Positions 18,148-30,877 of a DNA stretch of 64,000 nt are shown piece by piece. The first letter of the stretch is position 1. Each line of letters begins with the position of its first letter. The notes beneath the pieces were generated by a model, which searched no databases, was not told where the DNA came from, and saw only the letters and a program-made list of their open reading frames with translations. The stretch comes from Ricordea florida (Eukaryota > Cnidaria > Anthozoa > Corallimorpharia > Ricordeidae). The stretch is taken from positions 24,999,718 through 25,063,717 of the forward strand of contig OX453282.1 in NCBI GenBank assembly GCA_949710005.1, given 5' to 3'. The translations under genes and the position numbers were made by a program.

Positions 18148-21100
18148 GTAAGTCACAATTAAAAGAAGTGGATCTCCTGAATGAGTAAGGGATGAAAAAG
18201 AATGAAATCGCAAAATATGGGTTCTTCTGATTTGGATGAAAATTCAGCAAAGCTCTTCATGGTATCTTCCAGTTTTTTTTCCTGCGTTAAATATTGCTTT
18301 CCACTAGATAATATTAGATGTGAAATGTTGCACGTATTAAGTACTTAACAATTTAACCGTCTTTCTTTCTCTCAAAGCTTCTTTTCTGTTAACTTTTTTG
18401 TTTGTTTGTAATTTTATCCATTGTTCTAGGGACGGGTGAAAGCATAACTTTTGATACTGTATGAATTGTCCTTTGTGTGACCAATCATTATCTGTGCTTT
18501 CCTTAGCTTGCCTTTCAGTGTAATTCGTTCTAATTTAATTGATCTAAAACAAGCCACAATTTCCCTGTAATTTAGCCTTTGTGGGTTTTTTCTAGAGTCT
18601 GATTTTCCAGTCTACCGCGACATTGATTCACCAACTTCATAAAAAAACTTATTCGTATAAATGATCTGGCTTAAACACTGTACACACAACGCGTAATTAA
18701 AAGTAGAAACGTTTTTAGTTAGAAAATGTCAAAATACACATCAGTATGACTTAAAACTAAGTTCTTCTTTTTAGACAATTTGTCTTCCCAGTTTTTGTTT
18801 TCAGTTTTATTAATTCTCATTTAACTTTTTTTCTTTTTCAAAAGCTTCGCTGAGCCTGGGACGGGAGGTAGGAAAGCATTATATTTGTAATATATGAAAC
18901 AGTTTCATTGTGAATTGAATCAAGACTAGCTTATTACTATGTCTAGGTATGATATTCCAAAAGCTCCTCTGCGTTCTCCAGTGTTATAAAAGTTCTCTAT
19001 TCGACCTTTATTTCCAGTGAATTAACACAAGAACTTTGGGGAAAATATGCCATTATCAATTCGCGTAATGCGCGTGCGTAATTTTGGTAACCAATAAATT
19101 ATATGCACCCCAATTTATCATTACTAGTAGTCTATTAACAGTCATGATAATGTATATGAAAGATTGTTCGATTCTGATTGGTTGAGAGCAGTGCAGTTCA
19201 GATGTAACACCAATGCAAAAAGTATAACACTAGTGCAAAAAGTGCAGCATCAGTGCAAATTCCACATCGACATTCTGGATTATGATATTCTTTATTTTTA
19301 AACGAACCGCTTTGAGTTCGTAGTGTTATCAGCTGATCTTCATCAGCCAATCAGTAAATAAAGTGTCAAATCCGCGTCAAATGCTCACTTCCTGTCCACA
19401 ATGAGATCTTCCGGCACTTCCTCCAGGCGAATTTTTTCATGTTTATATTATTAATAAGTAATCATACGCTTTTTCTCGTTCAATTTGGAATTAATTTGCA
19501 CTTGTGAGTTTTTCAAAAGGCTCGCCAAAGCGGCTCGTGCAATTTCAGCTTTTTGAAAACCTCACTCCTGCAAATTAATTCCAATTGAACTCGAAACCGT
19601 ATGATTACATTGACAATTAAATTCCACTCCTCGTTTTCATTCGCTCCCCCACCCCCTCCTTTCTTACCCACAGTCCGGTTAGCTCAGTTGGTAGAGCTCC
19701 GGCCTGTCGACCGGGGGATCGTGAGATCAAACCTCGACCGGACCAACACTCAAGGTCTTAAAATAACTGAGGAGAATGTGCTGCCTTTGTTATGACATCT
19801 GCAAATGGTTAGACATTCTAGTCTTCTCGGATAAGGACGAAAAACCGTAGGTCCCGTCTCACAGCGATGTTCTTATAGGACGTTAAAGATCCCAGAACAC
19901 TGTTCGAAAAGAGTAGGGGACGTAGTCCCCAGTGGTGTGATCGACCTTTGTAAAGGTTGCTTGTAATTAATTAATTAATAGAAAAATTGATGTAAAGGCG
20001 CCTTTGAACATATCCATATGAAAAAGTGCGCTATACAAATTCATATCGTCTTTCCCTCTTCCTCCTTACGTTCTTTTGTAACAAAACGTAAGTTATGGAA
20101 TTAAGACGAAAGAACAGAAATTAAATGAATATGGTAACAGATAAAAAAGGGAAGGAATATCTGAAAAAAAGATAGAATTAGCATCAGGGTATCAAAACGT
20201 CTGCCCCCAAACGGGTTTTGAATTGACAAAGCATTTTGCAAGGGAAGATTATCCACGAGCGGAGGCCATACAAACGCTTCTTACAAACTAGTTACGTAGG
20301 TACCGTAATTGCCCTTCAGTAAAATAACTTATTCAATACGTTACTATGCCAACAACACGTCTCCAAATATAGATGAGAGATTCTTGTTCTCAAATTTCGA
20401 AACGTGACTACTACAAGACAGGGTGTGGTTCTAACTTTTTCATATGTGGATCAAACCATGCAGTGTGACCATTCTTTGTAAAGCTGCTGAACAGTATTGT
20501 ACTGTGATACTGTTTGTTTTACTATACATTGTGGTTCTAACTTTTTCATCTGTGGATCAAACCATGCAGTGAGACCATTCTTTGTATAGCTACTGAACAG
20601 TACTGTACTGTGGTACTGTTTGTTTTACTGTACAGTGTGGTTCTGACTTTTTCATCTGTGGATCAAGCCCTGCAGTGTAACCTTTCTTTAGAAAACTACT
20701 GAACAGTTCTGTTCAATAATATTGGTAATTATGGAGAAATAAATGTTCTCTGTCAGTGAAAGTAGGCGTTAAGTTGATTATAATATGATCATGTTGCGAT
20801 AAGTAAAGTATGATTGGCACCTGGGTTAGCCATGGAGCAATTTAACCAATTCAATTAACGTTGATTGCGAGAGCTAGACCTTGAGTCAGCAGTCCCCACA
20901 ATGTAAACATCGTACTAACCCAAGACTTTGTAATGGAATAAACGCGTGAGAATAAACAATAAGCCATTCACTTCCACCTCTTTATACATCCATCTATTCA
21001 TTTTAGGTGTAATATGTTAGTGATTGTGTAAATGCTGTCCGAACACTCCGATGAAGACTCGTGTATATGTCGACTATGTTCGTTATCACTACAGGCGGTT

Positions 21101-24100
21101 ATCATGCTACACATGCACTAGCTTATGATTGGCTCTCCCAAACCAATTCGCGGGAGAGACGATCTAAAAATAACCTTACTTGTGAAAACGCCGTTTCACA
21201 GACCTGGTATGGAAGTTGCACGCTCCGGGTAAAGGGCTCCTGGGAAGTGTCAATAACGCATTGCCAAAAATGAATTGCTTTTCGTGTGTTTTTGTTTTTT
21301 TTTTCCCCAGCCATGTGCAAGGTGAAGACAAAACAAAACAAGTGCTGCGTTTTTCCTGCTGTTTACAAAGGGACAACCTACAACACCTGCATTAAAGGAA
21401 AATGGGGAGAGTCTTGGTGTCCTTTATCCCCTAACTATGACGTAGATGGGGAGTATGACTATTGTTCAGGTTCGTGTTCCATATGCAACATAATCATCAT
21501 TATCATTATCGTCAACATCATCATCATCATCATTATCGTCATCATTATTATTATCATTATTATTAATAATGGTAATAGCTAAGTGAAGTACAAGTCAAGG
21601 AGAAATCGTGCCCGGGGATTGCAAATGATTTGAATTGAATTACGAGCACGATTATCCCTGAATTGTACGACACGAGGTCCGACTACCAATTAATTGTGTC
21701 AGTAACAAAATGTGAGAAACTCGAGAATTAGTTATGGTGTCAAAATATAAAAGAAATGTATCTGAATAAAAGTCATGGAACCAGTTGATTTCGTCCATGT
21801 TTGTTTTTAATCTGCACCTGTCAACCTGCTCACTTACGAAATTTTCCTTGATTTTGATTGGCTAGGATGGGCTAGGTAGCTCAAGTTTATTGGCTACTGG
21901 TTTGAAGTGCTTAATTGTTATTGGCTGCTTACATATCACCCGTGGTAGCAATTCAAAATTACAGCAGACATGGAATTCCTTTGGACAGCGAATTGAATTG
22001 CGCCATATATAAAGCAAAGCGCCTTGTTTTGTCCGCAGGAATTGAAGGTAAATTGACCGGTGATGACCAAACGTGGATTTACGTCAACGGCAAATACCTG
22101 GGAAATGACAATGGTAGATGGAACGTGGCTGAGAGGTAACAAAGCAAATACACTGATGACCATCATCTTAGACCCTAACTTGTAAACGCTTCTCAAGTGC
22201 AGTGCTTGTCTGTAGGGTAGTAGTTTTTTGGAGGTGCATGTTGTTGCACAAACTGGTAATTGTATCCTGGGTAGAAGTGGTATTGCTGCTGTGCTTTTAG
22301 TGGTAGTGTTGTGGTATCGGTAGTCCTAGTGGTGGTGGTCGCGTTAGTTGAGTTAGATGGGATCTCAGAAATGGTGTTAGTGGTGATGATGTTAGTAATG
22401 TATGGTAGTGGTGGTGATGGTGTTAGTGATGGATGATAGTAGTGGTGGTAGTGTTGATGTTAGTGGTGATGTTAATGATGGATAATGGTGGTGGTGACGG
22501 TGTCGATGTTTTTGTTAGTGTTGATGTTAGTAATAAATGGTGGTGGTGGTGGTGATGATGTTAGTGATGGATGGTAGTGGTGGTGACGGTGTTGGTGTTA
22601 GTGGTGATGTTAGTGGTGATGTTAGTGGTGATGTTAGTGATGTATGGTGGTGGCGGTGATGTTAGTAATGGATGGTAGTGGTGGTGGTTGTGATGTTAGT
22701 GTTGGATGGTATTGGTGAGGGCAGTGTTGGTGTTAGTGGTGTTGTTAGTAATGGGTGGTAGTGGTGGTAGCAGTGTTGGTGTTAGTGGTGATGCTAGGAA
22801 TGGATGGTAGTGGTGTGAGTGGTAATTCTAGTGATGGATGGTAGTGGTGAGGGCAATGTTGGAGTTAGTGGTGATTTTAGTGATGGATGGTAGTGGTGGC
22901 TGTGGTGTTGGTGTTAGTGGTGTTGATTAAATGGTGTTAGGGCTAATGCTGTAAGTATTTGTTGTTACTATAGGGTCATTAGTACTACTACTGGCATGAA
23001 TGGTTTTTGGTCTTATGAAAGCTGAATTTTTCATTGCTGTGCCAAAAAAGCGAACTACAACGTTCAGAACTTTTTGTTTTGTTTCTTAATGTCGTGGTAG
23101 GTTTATATTTCCTCTGGATATCAAAGTCATCGCTGTTTATGTCAAGAAGACCTCTGGCACTTCTGGTTTCCTCGCCTCATTCAGCAACGGTGTAGTGACG
23201 GACAACCAATGGAAATGCACGACCCAGTCCCTCAGAAGCTGGCAGACAACCAACTTTGATGACAGTAACTGGTCAGCGGCTTATGTCTACAACGGGAACA
23301 CTGGAAACGCCAGGGTCAGCGGTATTGCAACAAACGCAAAGTGGATTGGGCCAAAGAATCGAAATGTTGGTGGCTTTTACTGTAGAAGACGAATGACTGC
23401 GTTTGGGGAACCTCCCATGATTGGAGGAAGTAAGTGCATTTACCTCAGGATTGATAGAAGCAGCGGCTAAAACAGAAGTAATAGTATTCATCGCTATCGT
23501 AACCGTGGTAGCTGTAGCTGTAGTCAAAGTCGTCGTCTTCGTCGTTGTCTTAGTAGAAGTCGTTCTCGTTGTAATCGTATTCTTCGTTGTTGTAATCGCA
23601 GTCGCATTCATCGTAGTCTTAGTTGTAATCAACGTTGCTGTAGTCGTAGTCGTCGTCTTCGTCGTCAAAATCGTGGGCGTAATCGTCGCATTCGTCGTCG
23701 TCGTATTCGTAGCCGTTATCACAATCTTCGTGTCTTCTTCGTAGAGGAAGTCGTCGTCGTGGTCACTCTCGTCGCTGACGTCATCGTCATAGAAGCGATC
23801 GTAGCGATCCTCGTAGTCCTAGTCGTAGTAGCAGCGATAGTAGTATCTATCTCTCTTGATTCATACAGGTTGTGACCGACCCATGGGTCTGGAAAACGGC
23901 TGGGTAGAAAACAGTCAAATTACAGCGTCCACTGCGTGGGATAACAAACACGCACCCTGGAGGGGTAGACTGAACATGCCCAAACAATTCAGCTACCATG
24001 GGGGGTGGTCTGCAAGAAACAGTAACACACAGCAATGGCTTCAGGTGCGAAGACAATGATCTAAGTTCATTTCTATTCATATGCCTGCAAAGGTTTTTCA

Positions 24101-27100
24101 TCACGCAGAAACAATATGCAGTGCAGCTGTCATGTAAAAATGAGCGCTAATAAGGACAAATTATCACCAAAATTAAAATGAGTTAGACCGTGGACAGTCT
24201 GTCTCTTTGTCAGATCTTCTGCTAGTAGCGTAAGTAGTATAGGAATGAGACGTATTTTCTGTATTGGACCTCACTTTTCTCGTCTGTGGTCTGAATCTCT
24301 AATTCTACTGCATTATTCCTTCATTGTTTCTGGCGGGGTTTCAGAGGTTTTGTTTTTGTTGTTTTTCAGGTGCGATCTATGTTTCCTTGAACGATGCGTT
24401 CTGCCTCAGGCTTAAATACTAGATTATTACAGGAAAATTTAACTTGTGAGACGTATTGTCAGGCAGTTAACTATTCCATTGGCCTTTTTATTGCAGGTGA
24501 AGTTTCCTCTACCAGTTCAGATCACTGGTATTGCTACACAAGGACGCAATGATTTCGATCAGTGGGTCACGAGTTATTCGTTGTCATTCAGTGAAGATGG
24601 CTCAAGATTCACAGTTTACAGCGTCGGCGGACAGCAAAAGGTGCTTAAACGCCTAAATTCGTTTTTCTTTTTTTTGTTCATCCTAGCAATGTTACGTGTT
24701 AAAAGAGGCTTAAACTCAGTGTCATAAAAGACAAAGCCAAATCAATTGCGTTAGCCAATCAAAGCAAATTCACGCAGCCTAATGAACCAATCAGATTTCA
24801 AAGAAAAAGACGTCTTCAGCAGCAAGCGCGGGAAAACGAGCGCGACCTACTGACGGCTGGGTTAAGGTTTACTTCTGTCAAGATGATGAAAAATGGTAGG
24901 TTTGTGGGATGTGGCTTAAAATGACAACTTAAAAATGCAATAAGGGTAAGTTGAAACCACAATTATGCGCATTGAGGCGACAGTGGTAGAAGGGATGAAA
25001 CCCTGTTGCTACCAAAAGAAAAAGATGAAAAAATTGAGCTCAAAAGCCAGCAGCCGTGCCATGCTGATGAGACCTAACAACAGCTGTCCATGGCTGCTGG
25101 CTTTTGACTGGAGCTCAATTTTTTCATCCTTTTTTTTTGGTAGCAACAGGGTTTAATCCCTTCTACCACTGTCGCCTCAGTGCGCATACGTGTGGCTTCA
25201 ACTTGCCCTTTTTACATTTTGACTTTGTCATTTCAAGCCACATCCCACAACCCTACCATTTTTCATCATATAGACATTTATAATGTGGGAACCCAAAGCT
25301 CATCTGCTAGCTGTGCCATGCTGATGAGGTCTAACAAGGCCGAAACAGCTGTCCATGGCTGCTCAATTTTTTCATCTTTTTTTTGTAGCAACAGGGTTTT
25401 GTCCCTTCTACCACGCGCATATCTCAGTGCATATCTCAGTGCGCATATTTGTGGCTTCAACTTACCCTTATTGCATTTTAAGGTTTACTTCTGATTCGTT
25501 TAGGAAGTGGCGCGAGATAACTTAGCCAATCAGCCAGGTTACAAAACCAATCAGTCAGATAGAGTACACTCGCACACCATTTACCCGCTGCTTCCACTCT
25601 TCACTATCTTCCATCATCGTCATTAGTTAATGATAATGATAATGACAATGAATTTGTATAGCGCACTTTTTCAAAGGCGCTTTTACATCAATTCCTCTAT
25701 TAATTAATTAATTACAAGCAACCTTTACAAAGGTCGACCACACCACTGGGGTCTACGTCCCCTACTCTTTTCGAACAGTGTTGTGGGATCTTTAACGTCC
25801 TATAAGAACATCGCTGTGAGACGGGACCTACGGTTTTTCGTCCTTATCTAAGAAGACTAGAATGTCTAACCATTTTCAGATGTCATAACAAAGGCAGCAC
25901 ATTCTCCTCAGTTATTTTAAGACCTTGAGTGTTGGTCCAGCTGAGGTTTGAACTCACGATCCCCCGCTCGACAGACCGGCGCTCTACCAACTGAGCTAAC
26001 CGGGCGGCGGTTCTAAAATCTCTACGCACACTTGGTGATCGTAGTTAATCTGCGATTGCACCGGCGCTCTGGAACAAGTTATCTTATGCAGTCCTCTGCC
26101 CAGATAGCATAGAATCTTTTAAAAGATTGCTCAAGACTCACCTGTTCCAAAAGGCTTACGATCCTTAATTGGCTAATTATATGTTTTTTTTTAATTATTT
26201 CTCTCAGTTTACATGAGAATCATCTGTAAATATGCAATAACTTTGCATATTTACAGATGATTCTCATGTAAACTGAGAGAAATAATTAAAAAAAAAAAAG
26301 TTATTGATGTCTTTTGGAAAGAAGTACTATCTTGGATGTCTGTTCATGGTATTGAAATAAATGAGATAACATTGTTAGATGTCTTGTTCGGAAATTTCGA
26401 TCGAAGGGAGGATGGTATATGGTGTTAAATCACATAATTTTGTTAGCAAAATTCTTTATTTACAGGTGTAAATTGGACAAAATTAATCCATCATTAGCGG
26501 TATTCAAGGCTAAACTTAAAGCAATATACAAATTAGAAACCTTTATTGCAAGAAAAAACGATGCTCTTTTGAAGCACTTTAGTAAATGGAGTTCTTTTAT
26601 CTCTGCTTTTATATAGTACTTCTTTCTAAAATGTTGTAGACTCTGAACTACAGCTCTCTAGTTAAGCCTGCCACTTTTTCTCTCCTTTATATTTCAATGA
26701 CAGTGTTCCTAACTTTTTTGATTTTAAATATTTTATTGTTTTTCTCTTTTGTAAGTACAATTAGTAAGCAATGTTAAACTCCTGTAGTGCCCTGTAGTGT
26801 TAGTAAGATGTATGTTGTTAGCTGATAGTCTTGTATGTATTTGTAGGTAAGTAGTATTTGGCGAAATGTAAAGTATATTTGCAAAAAAAAAAAAATAATA
26901 AAAAAATAAAAAAAAAATCTGTAAATATGCAATAATTACCGATATATTAACTGCAATGCTGTAATGTTATCTTATTTATATTTTATCCATATTTATTATA
27001 TGGCTATAATAGTACGCGCGCTCTGATTGGCTGCTGTGCGCGCAATATTTTCTTGTAAGGACCAGGTATAAAAAATTTTCAATTATTATTTTTGAATTGG

Positions 27101-29128
27101 AAACTGTGTTTTCTGTCACTTCTCGTTTCGATCACACGATCAGGTTTGTTTCGGTTCAGTGAACGTGACCTCAAATGGCCTCTTGCGCACGAAAGCGGAT
27201 ATGAAAGAACCCTTCCGGTTTTTTTTACAGCTAAAAATTCCATATAATAAATAAGTTATTAACCTCTTCCGTTCGGTCATTACATGGAAATCTTAGACCT
27301 CGGCCTTGAAGTGTTGACCTCGCTAACGCTTGGTCAATACATCAAGTATGAGATTTTGCTGTAATGACCTCACTCTCGGTTAATAAGTAGTATGTACACA
27401 TCTCTATATAGCTATTGTAAATTACTAATTTTATATTTGTATTGCAAAGCGCGTGAAGCATCTCCTGATTATTCCCACGCTATACAAGCATTAAAATTAT
27501 TATTATTATTATTATTGTTGTTGTTGTTGTTGTTGTTATTATTATTACATCTTTAACCAGTATCACCTCTCAGATAATCCACAAACGTGATGGTCTGCCT
27601 CTCTTCCATTTGTCCAGTTTTTGGCTTAAAATTTTAACTCAACTTGCTGATAACGTTATCCTTTCTTTTTCAGTGTCTTAAAAAATACAATTGCAAAATT
27701 CCTACCAACTTAAAATCGCGTTGCCAGTTATTGGGAATGACATAGTCAAACCAACAATTCTCTCTTCTTTCGCAGCTAATTTGACGAACGCTTAGATCAT
27801 AATAATGTTGATGATGATGATGATATTGTCCTGTTGCATCTTTAAGGTGTTCGTTGGAAATAGCGACAAAAACACAATCGTAAAGCATGACATTTCACCA
27901 ATGATCGAGGCCCGCTACCTCCGACTTCACCCTAAGACGTGGAAAAAATCAATCTCTATGAGAATGGAGCTTTATGGATGTTTGAAAGGTAAGTGAGAGA
28001 TGGATCAAGAGTGGCAAAGTTTCCCACACACTGAGTATGGGTTTAAACGAACTGATGTATGAAAAGCGATCTCCGAAAGTAACGTGACAACCTTGTGTTT
28101 GGAACCATATTCTTAAAGAGTGATAGAACTAGAGCGACACTGCTTTATTATTTGAAGAAAAAGAAGGCGTTTCCTGCCCTGAGAGGTTTCTAAATTTGAA
28201 AATGAGACACATAAGAAAAAGATTAACAAGATAGCCGGTTGTATGTTTGCCTTCTTGTTATTTTTATTTTAATTTGTCCCTTTCTCGAGCTTAACTGCAT
28301 GTCAGTCCATAAGAAAACTGTGTTTTACTGCATGTTGGTCCATAAACTCGGAGTGAAGACTGAATCGATCAAGTGGGTATGATTAGCACGCCTTGCCCGT
28401 TCGGGTAGCCAATCAGCACTCAGAATTCGTCTCACCTTGCCTGGTCGCGGAAACAGCCATGTATTTAGTCTTCCATATTTTTTTTTTTTGTTCCAGGTTG
28501 CAAGGCGGAGTTGGGCATTGTCATGGACTCTTCAGGAAGCATAGGAAACAGCGAGTTTATCCAACAGAAAAGATTTGTCGCTACACTTGCTGGTGCCTTT
28601 CCAAACTTTGGTCCAAATGGCATTCAGATGGGATTAATAGCTTTCAGCACGGAAGCCACACTTGAAATCAAGTTAAATATGTACAGCGATAAGGTTTCGT
28701 TTGGCTGGAAAGTAAAAAGTATCAGACATCAAAGTAAGGAGTGGCGTAGAAATGATTGCAATGTTGACCATTTCATATCCAGTTATCAAACCGCGCTTTC
28801 TTCGGCGGGGAATTGAAACACAAGAAATTGGGATAATAAAACGAGTTGATAAGCAATGATAATAGAGCGTTTTCACTCACGTGGCCAGCAGCCACGCAAA
28901 TTTTTTGGAACAAAAGAAAGTTTTTACATTAGAAAAGAGTTCAATTCCCAGAGGATTAGTTTGGAACACCAACATGGCCGCCGTTTCATTGTTTTGGAAC
29001 ACCAATATGGCTGCTGTGACGTCATAGGAAAACGCTCTATAGGACTGAGTGGAATCCAATTCGGTCTGTAATCGTACGCGTGATAACAAAATTGAACGAC
29101 CGCTCAGCGGGAATTCGATTTGTTTATC

Positions 29129-29159
<31 letters not shown>

Positions 29160-30798
29160 ACGAAGTCTTATTACCAATTAATCATAAAAATTACAATTTC
29201 TGAAAAAAGAAGAAGAGCCAAAAACAAATTATGAAAGAAAATATTGTCATTTTTCAAGGGGAAAAAAATTATTTTGAAGAAACCCCCAATTTAGGGGTCT
29301 TTACACTGTTTCTATGGTGATTGAAACCAAGGTTGTGATTGGTTGATTAAAACTACAACTTTGAATGCGATTGGTTGATTTAAGCTAATTGAATGTGTTT
29401 GGCTTATTGAACTATGCCATAACAAACTATCCGATAACAACCTACATCCGAAAACAACTTGGCAAGTGAATTAGTGGAAAATAAGAGTTTTTTAAACCAA
29501 ACACTATCGAGGAAATTGTAATTTTTATAATTAAGTAAGTTATACCACTGTAAGGTAAAAAAGGGGGGAGCGGTGCTGACATTTTAAGCGATAGCCCTTC
29601 CTCATTTTCTTTGACCAAGGGCTAACGCTGGAAACGTCAGCACCCCCCATTTTCACCTTACGGTGGTATAACGTATTTTATCAATTTGTTTGATTATTTT
29701 AATTTCTTGTAAAGGCATAAATGGCCGCAGAATTAGTCACTTTACCATAAATGTCTTTTTTATTTTTATCGCCCTACTTCAATTTCAAAGACCTCTTAAT
29801 TTACCAGGCTACAACTTCCTCGCTTTTGAGACCTTCGAGCTTAACACACTCACATTTGAGACCATTTTCATGATTTGTGTTATCATGACCTATGTACCCA
29901 CAAAGAGCTGCTCCTATACCCAATACGACATGTTTTCTTAGCGGCGAGAACAACTTTCCGAAGCATCCAGCATGTCTGGAGGCTTTTAAATATCTTATCG
30001 TTAAATGATTGTTCCATTGGTTGGTAAACTCGTCTCTGTGCTCAAAATTAACGGTCTTAATAATAGACATAAAAAAATTACTCGATTCTGATTGGTTGAG
30101 AGCAGTGCAGTTCAGATGTAACACCAGCGCAAAAAGTGTAACACTAGTGCAAAAAGTGTAACACCAGTGGAAATTACACATCGATATTCTGGATTACGAT
30201 ACTCTGGATTATGATATTCTTTATTTTTAAACGAACCGCTTTGAGTTCGTAGCGTTATCAGCTGATCTTCATCAGCCAATCAGTAAATAAAGTGTCAAAT
30301 CCGCGTCAAATGCTCACTTCCTGTCCGCAATGAGATCTTCCGGCACTTCTTCAAGGCGAATTTTTTCATGTTTATATAATTAATAAGTAATCATACGCTT
30401 TTTCTCAGTCAATTTGGAATTAATTTGCGGCTCAGCTATTTGAAAAACTCACTCAAAATTGCACTCGCCGAAGCGGCTCAGCTTTTTGAAAAACTCACTC
30501 GTGCAAATTAATTACAAATTGAACTCGAAACCGTATGATTACCTTTACAAATTGGTTCTGTTTGTTACAGAGGGATGGACGTTCACCTACAAAGCTTTGA
30601 ATCTAGCCAGGCAACAACTGTTCCAAGTTTCTAACGGAGCGCGCCCTGGTGTCACAAAGGTTTGTAAAGTATAAATAATGTAATACATCAAACATCACAT
30701 ACAGTGTTTCATCACATATCTAACACGAGATATATGGGTTATTGACCAAGCGTGAGGTCAAGATGGCTGGATATTGGCTAAGTTCTTTTTTTTGCGTG

Positions 30799-30831
<33 letters not shown>

Positions 30832-30842
30832 CACGCAAAAAA

Positions 30843-30877
<35 letters not shown>

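Noticed and set aside
19673..19746. tRNA gene
   Set aside because: Box A is good, but box B and the stems are degraded and a SINE body follows; a second copy with the same body exists at 25,645-26,006.
23273..23744. Thr-rich and Val-rich frames on opposite strands
   Set aside because: Translations of the trinucleotide repeat in intron 5.
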